DNA of 64,000 nt from Steromphala cineraria (taxonomy: Eukaryota; Mollusca; Gastropoda; Trochida; Trochidae). Positions within the stretch are counted from its first letter, which is position 1. Every line of letters begins with the position of its first letter. The position numbers were made by a program, and so were the translations under genes. Below are positions 47,615-59,846 of this stretch, piece after piece. Under the pieces are notes generated by a model that saw only the letters and a program-made list of their open reading frames with translations, was not told the DNA's origin and did not search any database. The stretch lies in assembly GCA_916613615.1 (NCBI GenBank), contig OU744725.1, forward strand, positions 9,778,708-9,842,707. The letters run 5' to 3'.

Positions 47615-47900
47615 CTGAAAGGAAGGCTTCAATCAATCTAAATTCACGTTGAAGTTTTACATGTCCTGGTTTGATTGTGCATAATCTAGCATGAGCCTTA
47701 CTAATGGAGAACACGGCTGATGTACTGTATACGTGCAGTAAGAATACCACTCCACGCACGACTCGGTGATACAACACGACCACCCCGGGTGAAGTACCGT
47801 ATACAGGGGGTCGGGTGGGGACCATAGCCTGCTGGGTAGAGTTAATCCTGTCTGTGACTAGAAAAGGACCGTGTTTACAAAGTGGAGTTACTGTGAGTTC
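47615..47900 (-). other. Candidate first exon and promoter area of the 280-aa gene
   Basis: The minus strand has CAG|GTAAGT, a near-perfect donor, at 47614/47615. Upstream of it lies a G+C-rich stretch (about 47740-48010), unusual for this window and of the kind found at promoters and first exons. A 72-codon frame (47607-47825) runs across it, but splicing to the coding exon would lead straight to a stop, so I read it as untranslated leader. The link to the 40896-41738 exon is inference from strand, order and lack of other genes. The right boundary is not known. Confidence 0.4.
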
Positions 47901-48030
47901 ATCAAGTGTTTACCCCCACTGTCGGTCCTCTGCCGGGAGACATGTGAGAGTTTGAGTAACATGACTCCCACCCTGTGCACGGGTATCTCCCCACGAGAGT
48001 GCGGTGTTTGTTGAAGGAGAAAGCAATGAA

Positions 48031-51000
48031 ATACAAACATTTACATTAGAAGTATGGTTTCTATAGAGCTGAGAGCTACGTTGTTCACAATTAAATCCTA
48101 TATGATGATATGTGTAGATGTGATTAATCTATTAGTCATAGACTCAAAACGTGAGAAGTCATTCGTACATGGGAACTGAATATGTCGCAACTGAGATTAC
48201 AGTTTTCAAACTTTAACAAAGAATTAAAATAAAACTCGATGGCGTTTATTAAGTATAAATGCATGACATTTACATCCTGGGAAACCAGGTGTTATAACCC
48301 CAAGTTATTCACACTCTTTGGAGCCGTTATTAAAGCTTAGTGATAGCACAACAAATACATTCTTATTTATCACCCGCTTATTCCTGACAACAAATTGATA
48401 CCGCGAGTTGCATTGTGCAGACGGTGTAAACATTGTCTTGGTGTTGGGCTATCGTGTATTTGAGATTACAGACGCTCGGCGAAATGACGAGATAGTTGCA
48501 TGTAGTTTATAACAATGCTTAAAGTAAAAACGCAATCATTCTTTAAACACGAAGTTGACATATTTACATGAGACGTATTCTACCTGTAAGCCAAATAGAT
48601 TTATAAGAAAGATCTTCATATAAGGAATGAAAATTGAAACAATATACTATTGTAAATTATATTTTAAAAAATTAAATATTTCATACCACACTATAAAACT
48701 TTATTATTTTCAAATATCATCTTAGCATCTTAACATGACATGTGTAAAGCATGTATATCTATTAAAATCTTAATATGTGTAGTGGGTATTGTAAAAAGTT
48801 TCATCTTTCTGCAGAAAACAGCGATTCTGAAGATACGAATATGTCGCAGTATAAATGACGTGACGAGAGGGACTTGATGAGTTCATTCTGATTTCGAATC
48901 ACTACACAAAGATTCAAAATAGTAACACTAAACAAAACAACATCAAAATGGAGATATTGTTAGTTTATTTACAATGACACATAAGTTGTTTCAAAATAGC
49001 GCTACTCTGAGGATGAATAATGGATGGATAAAAGAAATTGTTGTATCTAAGATGATGTGTCATCATTTCAACAATGTGACTCAGTATGGAAACATTATAC
49101 TGTTAACGACCTTTGAGGGTTGTTAAAGTGTTCATCCTCGGTCCATCGATCAAAACACAGTGAACAGTTACCAAATACAACCTTGTTGTTTTGGTCTTGA
49201 AATGATATATCAATTTTCTACAACCCATACCTATTAGTAAATGTCGGAAAAATGTCGTGTCAAAGTGCTACTATGTTTACATCAGTCCCGCTTATTTAAT
49301 TTCAATATAATAACGTGAATGTTACACGTTTTTCAGAACATTCTACAAACTTGTAAATAAAACTCTCATATGGTGATCAAGATTCAAAATACCTCGCATA
49401 TTAAAAGTTTTATCCGTCTTTGCCGAAAAATACAGTTGTGATCCTTTGTCTTTTAATCTTGACATAGTCGATCTGCTCAATCAACATCATTTCAATGAAA
49501 TCATGGTTTTAGCAACAATCATTACGTCTCGATAAAATGACACCATGTAGAATGTATGGAACATGTGACTTTTCAAGACCCGTACATGTGTATGTCTTTA
49601 ACAAGATACGATTATGGACACTCATATGATATACGGTTATTATCATTAGTGATGTACCCTGGTGCAATATTTTACGTCATACATCATTTGATGATTAACA
49701 TATATAGACGTAGATCTGAAAGAGCTTTCGATGAAGTCTTGGTATTAGCTCAACAGCCATGCCATGCGTTTTATTCCATTCTACTGGCACATGATGGATG
49801 GATGTATTCCTAACGTCGAAAATGAGCAATGAGCGGGAATCATGTTTATTCCTTTTAGTCGTTGTGACAGACTTGGAAAGGGTAAATATCTCTAACGTTT
49901 GGCCATGCAGTGTAATCTGATGATGTTGTCCGCCATTACATAGCTGTCACACATGATTCCCATATGACAATAATATCCAAATAATCTAAGACATAACAGC
50001 AATACCTACATAAAGTGGAATCATAGCTAGCATGCCATCTGTTACAAACTGTCAGAGATTATTTCACTATTTCAGAAGCGATGCAAATCTTAAGTCTTGA
50101 ATCACACATGAAATAATTTGTTATTTGTCACTCCCTTTAACAGGGCGAAACAAATGCTAACTTTGAGTTGACGTCATATATATGATATGTTTTTTTAGAT
50201 AAACAGTTATACAAACAGCAAAGATGATATAAAATCTCTTCTAGAACATTATGATGAATAACATCTACCAAACTGCACATATCTGAGGAAGCAATTCCCA
50301 TTGCTATCCTGGGCGCCTCATGTACCAATCAACAGGACGTAATGCGTCTGAAAGGATGTTGTTCTGAGTATATATGAGCAGCATACTGCAAACCAATTAC
50401 TATCGTGAGGGAGAGAAATGCTATTCATTTCGAGGATTCTGACATTTTAGCAATAAAAGCGCCATGTAACTTATGATTTATTGGCAATGGTCAAATATGT
50501 CAACTTCAGCCATTCTCTGTCTGACCCTAAATAATCTATCCGGACCCATGACAATGATTATAACTTCATTTTGAATATACACCGCAATATCTCCTTTTCT
50601 TCCTATATAATGCAGGGAACCGCTGGACTGCAGTTGATTGATAGAATTGATTAAACATATTTCTACAATGTTTGCTAGGGATAGGAAAACAAACAATTGT
50701 CATGTTACAATTTACCAACCATATTTTCATACAAAATACTATTTGCTTTGAACGTTTTTCCTTCAGGGTCATATGATTTAAGTAACAAATCGGGTTTCGC
50801 TGATATTCAGCGTGAATTTCATTCAAACGTACATTAAGCAAAATGTTATTTATTGTCAAAGTAACCACATGAGAGAAGTTCTAGGTGACTTACTGATGAC
50901 GTCCCACGTTGTGACGTCTTTACCATTCTTGTATACTGCTTTAAATCTGAGATATATCAGTAGACCCGATGTTGACAACAGTTATTTCATTATTATTGCC

Positions 51001-52030
51001 TGCCACAAACATAATAAATGCTAACAATAAATTATTTTGATATTTTTTCTAGTTACTTCACAAATATTGATATTCGTGTTAATAGAGATTGGTGATTTCG
51101 ATTTCTATTTACATTGTCACGAGGGTTTACGATTCGATACAATTAAATGTGCAATATGTCATGCAAAAATCATTCTGCATGATACTCAGATTATGAAAAT
51201 AACTAAGTCTAACTTATCGCGCTCCATTGACACAAGTCGTGAATGCGTTTGCAAAAAAACTTTATCTTTTCAATTCGATCTCCAAGTAAGTCCTAAACCC
51301 CATTTCTATAACCAACAGATAAAGATGTTGGCAAAATGATAGCTGTACATTGACGACAGCCATCTGGAGAGGCTTACATTTTCTACTTTTCTACTTTATT
51401 AAATCATTTGGATGGGCCACAAAATCCTTAGGGTCTTTGATGTGAGTACCCTTCGCCGATTTGTGTACCACGAAACCCTAGGTTAGTTGGATAGGAGTTT
51501 ATAAAGGTTAATTGCTAAATGTGTTTACGAATGTATGTTATCGTAAACAATTTGGTTGTACGCCGTGATTCAAGTGTATTGTTTACAAACTTCCCTGTAT
51601 TGGTCATTTATAAGGATCAAGCAGGTACTCCTGGAGTGATATGAGTTAAATAAGAAAGCAAATCGTGATTGAAGAGCTTTTATATATACAATTATTTGCA
51701 ATGACATGCATGCACTTAGTGAACGTATAAATAGTTTGCATAATAAATCATTAAAGGCTTCTGGTAGTTAATGTGTCTAAAGTTTTTGAAGACAAGTGGA
51801 CGCGAAAGAATGTTTTCATAATCATGGATGGGGAGTGCATCTTTAAGATTTAGAATTCATATTCATATTCAACAGATTTATGTAAAGTTGCTTAATAAGA
51901 CATTACTGTTAACATTTATCATAATAAAGGTATATAGATGAATAAAATTTGTCACAATGACTCCCTACTGGTTATGGCAAATCGTTTATGTGGCATGTCC
52001 TTTCATCTAAGTTACAAAACAATAGACGCA
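48031..52030. other. Gene-free DNA, possible LINE endonuclease trace
   Basis: No supportable gene. Frames at 49556-49813 (+), 51037-51339 (+) and 50137-50328 (-) lack motifs and splice context. On the minus strand at about 50480-50870 two overlapping frames show LNEIHAE and, about 73 codons later, RKGDIAVYIQNE, which is the arrangement of two conserved parts of an APE endonuclease; the match is weak. Confidence 0.35.
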
Positions 52031-52039
52031 CTTGACTAA

Positions 52040-52980
52040 ACCGAACTGAACTGAACTGAATTGAACTTTATTTACACTCAGACCGCAGGCAATGGCATAT
52101 GAGGATACACATAATACATTACACATCATACGGGCATAACAAAGTTCACATGAGGATGTACATTCATAAACTTGGAAGATCTATATACAAGTGAATAGCC
52201 TATACACATACTATGGTTATATATGAAACAGAGGAATACGTAATTAGCATGATGATATCTGAGCTAATATTTCCTAGCAACGTTTTATAAAGATACTTAA
52301 GCAAACATTACAGAACTCAAGTACCTATCCGTTTACCATTAAATAAAGACTTCATTTCGTGAAAATAAAAGTGAGGATTAAAATATTTTCGTCTGGCATT
52401 CATGAAATTAGAACAGATAAATAAATGATGCCATAAGTTTACAAATTCTGTAAAGTTTTTTAATATTTTCCTGCTTCAATGGGTATATAATGGTTTGCAT
52501 TATAGAATGAAGCAACGCTCTTGAATTCCTATGATCTACATTTTCTATTTACACATATCTACTTAATCGTAGGTCCAAATCAGATAAAAAGCTTTTACAC
52601 CTTTTGATGATGTTTCAACAATAGACAGCCACACTTGCTTATATGCATCTTCGAGTTTAAATCTTTATATTTTTTCAGCTTACTTAGGTTTTCAAAAGTT
52701 TGTGAATTCTGGATATAATTTACCAATTTCGTCAAAAATGTTTGTTGATATTCATTATCTTTTTATACTTACATTTTCCAAAAAAAGTGTATCGTTAAAT
52801 AGTAATTAAAGATGAAAAATTTAAACTTTTTCAAAATTCGACACAAAAACGAAATTATTCTTAATTTGATATTTCTTACGATAAGGTGTCTACCAAGTTC
52901 CCTAAAGAACATACATTTTTGACCATTTCCTTTTAAACGCTGGCATGGGAGCAAAAGAAACATCATGTGCATTCCATAAA
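52040..52980 (-). mobile_element. LINE 3' end with AGTTC-type tail
   Basis: The minus strand ends '...gtctgagtgtaaataaagtt' followed by repeats of CAGTT/TCAGTTCAGTT (plus-strand aactgaactgaactgaattg, 52045-52064). A short-repeat tail after an AATAAAG motif is typical of CR1/L2-type elements. Upstream only broken frames remain (for example 52769-52972), so the coding end cannot be assigned firmly. The left (5') limit is estimated. Confidence 0.5.
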
Positions 52981-53341
52981 GAAACTTTATGTGCAGTTGA
53001 AAGTGCAGTTATGAAAGTTTTTTAAGTGAATGTGTCGAACAAATGCCATATGAAAATGTAAAAGTAATTTTGGAGCATTGGTTGTGGATTTTTTCGTGAG
53101 TATCAGCTTAGGTCCAATCAATATTCTGACAATTATTTCACATCAGTGGTTTCCTTTTTTTGAGCTAATCAGAGTCTCAACCTTTACCATGTTTTATCCA
53201 ATGATAATTGGCATAAAAAACTTTCTGAAATCAATTATCGATTTTGAGCCCAAGGACTTTTTCGTAATAAGCCTCCTTAAAACATTAAGTGGCAGTGTGG
53301 GTTGTAGACTTGAGTTCACCTCTGATCAACTCTGATATTAA

Positions 53342-53693
53342 AGGGGCAGTAGAACGTTTTTAGATAATTTCATATTTAAAATTTTTCTCTGATAATTGTA
53401 TGTTAATGCTTAATGTATTATTTTGATAGTGTCAAATATCTTATTACACATGCCATTTATTCATAGTCCGAGGACAAAGTATGAAGATTCACATAAAATC
53501 CATTGGCGGACATTTTGTGTGAACACCTTTAATTAATTTTGTGTAAGAAAATGGATTATAGCATTGCTAAACTTTACATTATATATTTGAATTATACTGC
53601 TCCATTTAGTTTAGATACATTGTCTTTCAATTGGAACCATTAATTTTCATTTTCCTGAAACCACCTTACATGTATATTCCTCTTAAAAACGTG
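53342..53693 (+). mobile_element. TTAA-flanked MITE, copy 3 (3' end damaged)
   Basis: TTAA at 53338-53341 precedes AGGGGCAGTAGAACG. The body follows copies 2 and 4 to 'cttaaaaacgtg', after which the final bases of the inverted repeat and the right TTAA are lost. Copy-specific changes show it is older or less constrained than copy 2. Confidence 0.85.
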
Positions 53694-53699
53694 ATCAAG

Positions 53700-55320
53700 A
53701 TGTACACAGTACTCATCAAACAAAATCGAAGATACATAGTTAGGTAATTACAATCATGAAGTATTATTGTTAATACCTTCTTACTCTACATTCGTCTCAG
53801 TTGTCCGAATGGATATGATAACAAATATTTGTAATGTAATGTTTTTGAATTTTGAGACGGTCAATAGTCTTTTTCAACAAATCTCAGTGAGAATAACCGA
53901 TGGAAAGATTTAGTTTTTTTCTTGCTGGCATGACTACAAAAGGTCATGGTTTTCACGTCAGTCCAGAGAAATCTAACAGCATCGATATCGTTAAGCCTTA
54001 TTCTAGTCCTGATATTTACGTTTTTAGGATATAATCAATTGTATATTTGTGAAGTAATGGTATTTACAAGCCATATAGATTGAAGCATACGCGTAAAGGA
54101 CAATAAATGAACTAAAATATCAAAGTAACAGTCGATTGGCATTGTCATTACAGTTTTTGAGTTTTTCTTTTGAGATACATAGATTGAAGAATACGCCTAA
54201 TAGACTATGAATGAAATATAAGATATGCATAAAACACTTGCTTAAATAGGACAACCCTTAGAAGACAAATATATGTATCAAACAAATGGATAAATTTGAG
54301 ATCATTATTCTGCATATCAGAAATATGTTATACATTTGTATAACATGTGGACTGTGAAATAAATGTGTAACTTAGAAATGACAGGTTGTGGGTACTTTAC
54401 TTACATGTAGTGCGAATATCACAAGACTTAACGCAGTGAAGAAACTATGTATTTAGTGGTTTGGTTTGGGCAATCGTTATCCCAGATCGGAGGATGAATG
54501 AACTACTGTACTGATTGACGTTGAAGCTTTTCTGTTAACGCGGAGAGGATATAGATTTCCTGTTCAAATTACCAGTACTAAAGATTTTTTTCGACTCTGA
54601 CAGAATTTAAATCACTGACCCCACAAATGTCGGAAAAGAAAATAGATTGGTTGAGTGTGAGGGGAAGTCTGTGAAGAGTGAAGAAAGTAAATTGATTTGG
54701 TCTTGAAAATCGATTTCAAGATTCGCGAGACATCTTGAAACATGTGAAGAAAATTAATATTGGTCTGTACGCTACCCACAAGTCGATGGGTTTGTCGCTG
54801 CGAATATCCTTCCCATTAGTTCGCATTAAAGGGACGTGAATACTTAAATGTGATTTCACAGCAGTTCCTATTCCGCCTACGACAAGGAAGTATGAAAGGG
54901 GATATGAAGCTTGATTCATCATGATGTGTATCAATACATGATAAAAAGCAGCTTTGTATCTCACATATGCAGTTCACCTAAGATATTTAGTTACTAACTA
55001 GCAGTGATCAGATAAATCGCCGACATTTTCTGAGCTAGTTAAGGCATATTCAAAAATGTAAATATCATCAATTCGACTTCTTAATCTTAACAAATCAAGG
55101 AAAAGTCAATTATCAGAGAAGTAGGAATTTAATCACGATGCAAATGGTATCTGCCCTTGTCTTCCAACTTATCAAAATTTAAGAATGTTTCATGCATTTG
55201 ATAGCTTTGTCCATGTTATTTCCCCAATATGAATACATCGACATACTTGGGGATCTATCTTAATTTTTAAACAAATTACTATTGATATTCTATTCATTGT
55301 TGAATGTTACATGGAAACGT
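53700..55320. other. Gene-free DNA
   Basis: No gene or defined element. The minus-strand frame 54716-54964 (82 codons, partly hydrophobic) has no start, splice or family support. Confidence 0.4.
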
Positions 55321-55329
55321 TAATAGAAA

Positions 55330-55612
55330 TAAACATTTGCATGCTTAATGCAATTTGAACCGGGATGAATGCCTATTGAAGAAGACAGTCTGTCGAGAGT
55401 AAATGAGAAATTGAAGTTTCCATGTCAAGTCGAAGTGACAAATAACCCTCTATTAGTACGAACTAATCAAATAGGTGTTAAATCCTATTTCGAAAGGAAA
55501 AGGTTTCGTGCAAAAGTACATTCGTGCCCTGATGCGCCAGTGTTGGTTTTGAAATGTAAAATATAAACATCTTTGACTTTGACTTGACTTTGAAATGTAA
55601 AATAGGTATGTT
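55330..55612 (+). mobile_element. Possible LINE 3' end with TTTGAC tail
   Basis: A short frame (55369-55566) ends just before 'aaacatctttgactttgact', a tail style common at the 3' ends of invertebrate LINEs. The 15-base string ttgaaatgtaaaata occurs on both sides of the tail (about 55549 and 55588), suggesting a small local duplication. No RT motifs remain. Confidence 0.3.
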
Positions 55613-57734
55613 TTTAAATATTTTTACAAACTGAATCGATAATCAACAAAAATGCCTGACTTAAAACGGCATGGTCTTCATTACAGGTCTGCAGAACAAT
55701 TTAGAATACTATTGCTATAAATATATCATTCAATCAATACTGACGGTACTACTTTTTTCACGGTCAAGAGACGGAATGTTTGGATGTGACATCAATAGAC
55801 TCATGATAAATGACTCTCCAGCATCTTTGTGATTGTTCGAATAAAGGTTTAAAGCTCATGCATCAGTTTGACATTGTATTTGTAGAGGCGAGTTTTAAAT
55901 CATTCAATGTACATGTGCTACTGACCAAGGAACCCTTTGGTGTACATTATGTGTGAAAACATAAAGTCATTGCTAAACCTCCACTTAAATCTCACCCTAA
56001 GGTCTCTCAATAGAGCTTCCCATTCTATTGCTTTCATGCTCAAGATAAAAGACTGATGAAGTGAGTTTTCTTTCTAGCCAGTAAATTAATGACATTTAAT
56101 GCTGGAGTGATAAACATCAACAATTGTAAGTAGAAAACTAAAATGAATCGACTGTTAGCTATGCATCAGTCTGTCTTCATCGACCATATATATACAGATG
56201 TAAAACAATCCTGAGACCACCACTTGACTCATTACCTTTATCTCGCTGCGGTGATTTGGATGTTTCAGTGACCCTTAGATCCACGTCAGTCTGAGCTACC
56301 ATTGTCATACAGCTACACAAGTCGACACACTAAAGCCAGACTAAATTTTAGGCGTCAAAATATCTACTGTTTTGTCTCCCTTTTACTATTGGTGACCCCT
56401 TCCCCCATGGTGTGTCCATTGTATTTTGACGAGTCTCGTCCACACGTTGAATTACTGCGAAATATACTTCTACACCAATTACTCATTCTCTGAAATGTCA
56501 CTTAAACTGCACTTTCAGTCCCATTAATGAGTCGTTAACTTTCTTGTAACATATATATGTGCAACATATTTGCCAATGTGACGTATTAAAAGTTTCTTAT
56601 TTCCAAAAGTTTAAGCATAGCTACTTGATTGATAATAGTCCGAATCATAACATATCAAGGACATAAGAGCATGCTCATTGGCCCCAGACGGGTTATGTAA
56701 ATGTCACTCCCTTAGTACATGGCTGTCTGGTGCTGCAGGCTTTGTCTATTTTGTATTCATTGCAGAGCATGCCTAATGTGTCTTATCATCTTTCTGCTTC
56801 ATCAGACAGTTTCGGGATTGATATAATTAGCGCATTAAGCCAATTGTATTTATAGTTAATAGACCTTGCCGTGGAACAAGGATACATGACTTTCATACCG
56901 ATATGTTCATATGCATCAATCAGGTCACTGGTTAGTAGTGCTGTTGTTAAAACTTGAAACAAAGGAACTATCAAGACATTGATGTGAGGGGATTAAGGGA
57001 TTACATAATTGCTCCCATGAATACAAACAAATTTTATATTCAGTTGATTTTTAACCCCTTAAAATGTTGTCATTTAAGCTGTATTACAGAGGGATGATGT
57101 CAAAGGAAACTAAAAAATTTCGCGGCAGAGGTTTATTTCATTTGTTGACAAGTTTTATGGTTTACCCTAGAGTATCGCGAATGAACAGCAAATCATGTAC
57201 ACTGGATACTTTGGTCCTTGAATTTGAAAGCGTTTGTTAACCTGAACATGTACATAGGGTTTTACAAACTTGATAAACAACAGGATAGTCATGATACCCT
57301 CTTTATACCAGTAATGGGCAAAATGTTGATCCTGCTTTAACATTACGATCATTGACTTACATGACATGACTCCTACGGAGTCAGAAAATCATAAAACATT
57401 TTTTCTGTTAAAAATGTTGTAACCCTGCTATTGAACTGTTGTTAGTTTTTCAAACTGAACACTGTAAATTATAGCTTATATGAAAAGTAAATGAATGAAA
57501 ATTAAGGATGCATGCTGGTGTCTAAGATTAAAATTGTTTTTAACGTTTTGGATAACAAGTAATGATTTTGGAAATGTAGTGAGTGATACCTGGGTTACAC
57601 ATTGTTCTCTTTAAGCAAAATCACCAAGAAGTCAAGATGGCTGGGTAATATGAAACATATTTCACGATACAGTTTTGTCGGCCAAAACATTAAAGCATTT
57701 GTAATGATTAAGTATTATCCAGCCCAAACTGTTT
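55613..57734. other. Gene-free DNA with one module of a diverged duplication
   Basis: No gene supported. The stretch 56700-56850 matches 62890-63010 ('gcaggctttgtctattttgt', 'attcattg', 'cagacag', 'cacgttaag / gcgcattaag'). Confidence 0.4.
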
Positions 57735-57925
57735 GAGCAGTGTATTGGCTAGCATGTTGATCTCTCTAGTCCATGGCACGAGTGACCCTCCAGGTGGATT
57801 AATCAATAGTTTATGTCCTTGGACAAGACACTTGATCCACATTGTACATCAACCAACGTATTAAGGGGTTCGTAGCTTCGTATAGCCCTGAGGCAGCTTC
57901 AAAAGTAATGGTAAAAAGTCCCAGG
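57735..57925 (+). repeat. SINE-like relic
   Basis: A degraded tRNA-like head (tggctagcatgttgatc ... ggcacgagtgaccctcc) is followed by 'tgtccttggacaagacactt' and 'gatccacattgtacatc'. The latter phrase recurs in dispersed animal SINE-like repeats. No target duplication was identified. Confidence 0.5.
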
Positions 57926-59499
57926 GATAAACAAGTGTAGAGAATTGGGAAATTCATGGGTGCTCGGAGATAGGAAAATATCTATGGCTATTCTTGATTA
58001 ATTGCCCTTTGTGGACTTGAAAATAGGTGTTACATGAAAAAATATTATGTAACTTAACATCAAATTAAATTATAGTAAAGTGTTCTCCGCAACAACATAT
58101 GTCTGCCCTTATCAACGCTGTCAGTCCGTCAAAACTCAGCGTCTTTCAAGATGAAAACGAGCAAACATCAATTATTCACAAAGAACGTCACTGACCTATT
58201 GGTTCTTCACCTATCAGACAACACTAATGACTTCAAGCTGGGTATACACATTATTTGTGCTCTTACAACAACAGCTCTGAATAAAAATCCTACCTTAATT
58301 TATCAGAAATAAAGGATAGTTTGCCTGATGTTTTGGCTAAGTAATATAAGTATATATTAGTACTTAATAAATGTGGACTTTTACAATAACTGGAATTGTG
58401 ATAATAAAAAACCGACAAAATAAAAATGTTATGGTTCATTTAAAGAAATTCCTTTTATTTCCTATGTCTATGTCTGCAATACATCTTTGGGAACATGTAA
58501 CCAATGCCCCGATTCATTTAAAAGTAGACAAGGCTGAGATAAATATTTGATTTATTCTAAAACACTACTCCTGAGTCATGATGACCTGTTATTTCGTTAA
58601 CCGTTTTTATGTTCAACTGACAGACTTTTAGTTTGGTGCTGAACTGCCAGGATGGTTTTCAACATTGACAAAACATACATAACATAAACTTTGAGTTATC
58701 TGTCCTTGCAAAGGGCCCTGTACATAAGAGTTTCAACAATAATAATCATAACTTTTACATTGTGCAGAACTAAGCACAACAAAGGAATATGCTTTTAGTC
58801 TTCACATTTGATAAATTGTTGCAAGATAAAAACATAATTTCTCATTCATTCTTTACTCCGTCATTGATGATATTTGTTTGACTTCAAAACAAGTTCCAAT
58901 TAGTCCTGCTAGTGTTTGCTGTTTCATTATGAAGCTGGTTCCAAGCCGTTTTTTTCAAACCTTCACTGAGTGTTATATGCACAGAATCATATGTAAAGGA
59001 TTGTCCATATTGACTATAAAAGAACACAAGTAGTCATTTGGGGGTTGCAACCACATTTAACTTTCTTGAGCCTTGAAAGATGTTGTGAACGAAACAAGTT
59101 TACTCAATGGAGGGGTGACCCATGGAACATAAATGTCTTTCTTGTTTGATAGCATAAAGATTATTTCTCATCAATCGGCTAATAAAAGGTCATATGTTCT
59201 GATAAATCTGTTTTGTTTTCTTTGTGATCTTGTTACTTGCATAAATAGCTAATTGACATTATCAATCTTGTATTTGCAAATGTCAATAGACGACAAACAG
59301 TACATCTGAAGGAAAAGATCAGACAATTACAACATTGTAAAATATCAAACAGTAAGGTCTATCATACATGTGTTACGACACTTGCTAACACTTCTTTCAC
59401 CACATCTATTGATCTGTATTACTAACAATCTTGAGGGTAAAAACCGCCACTGTTACAACAAACCATACCTTCTGGTCTATTCAATCGATGTTGATTTCT
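57926..59499. other. Gene-free DNA
   Basis: No gene. The part at about 59145-59250 resembles 61820-61985 ('tttcttgtt.g.tagca', 'aaaaggtcatat', 'tctgttttgttttc.ttgt'), a second module of the same diverged duplication. Confidence 0.4.
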
Positions 59500-59503
59500 T
59501 TAA

Positions 59504-59842
59504 AGGGGCAGTAGCACTTTTTTGGATAACTTTATATTTTAAACTTTTCACTGATAATTGTAAGTTAATGCTAAATGTATTTTTTTCACAGTATAAAAAA
59601 TCACATTACACAAGCCAATCATCCATAGTAAGAGGACAAAGTATGAAGCTTCACATAAAATCCATTGGCGGCCATTTTGTGTGAACCCCTTTTAATTCAT
59701 TTTGTGTAAGAAAAGGAATCGCATGGCTAAACTTATTATTACTGCTTCATTTAGTTTAAATGCATTGTCTTTCAATTGGAACCATTAATTTCATTTTCCT
59801 GACATCACCTTGTATTCCCACTAAAAACGTGCTTCTGCCCCT
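59504..59842 (+). mobile_element. TTAA-flanked MITE, copy 4
   Basis: Length 339 bp, bordered by TTAA at 59500-59503 and 59843-59846, ends AGGGGCAGTAGCAC and GTGCTTCTGCCCCT. It is shorter than copies 1 and 2 through small internal deletions near 59740. Confidence 0.88.
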
Positions 59843-59846
59843 TTAA

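Noticed and set aside
47607..47825. 72-codon frame as a coding first exon
   Set aside because: Splicing from its donor to the acceptor at 41774 leads at once to the in-frame TGA before the ATG, so it is more likely untranslated leader.
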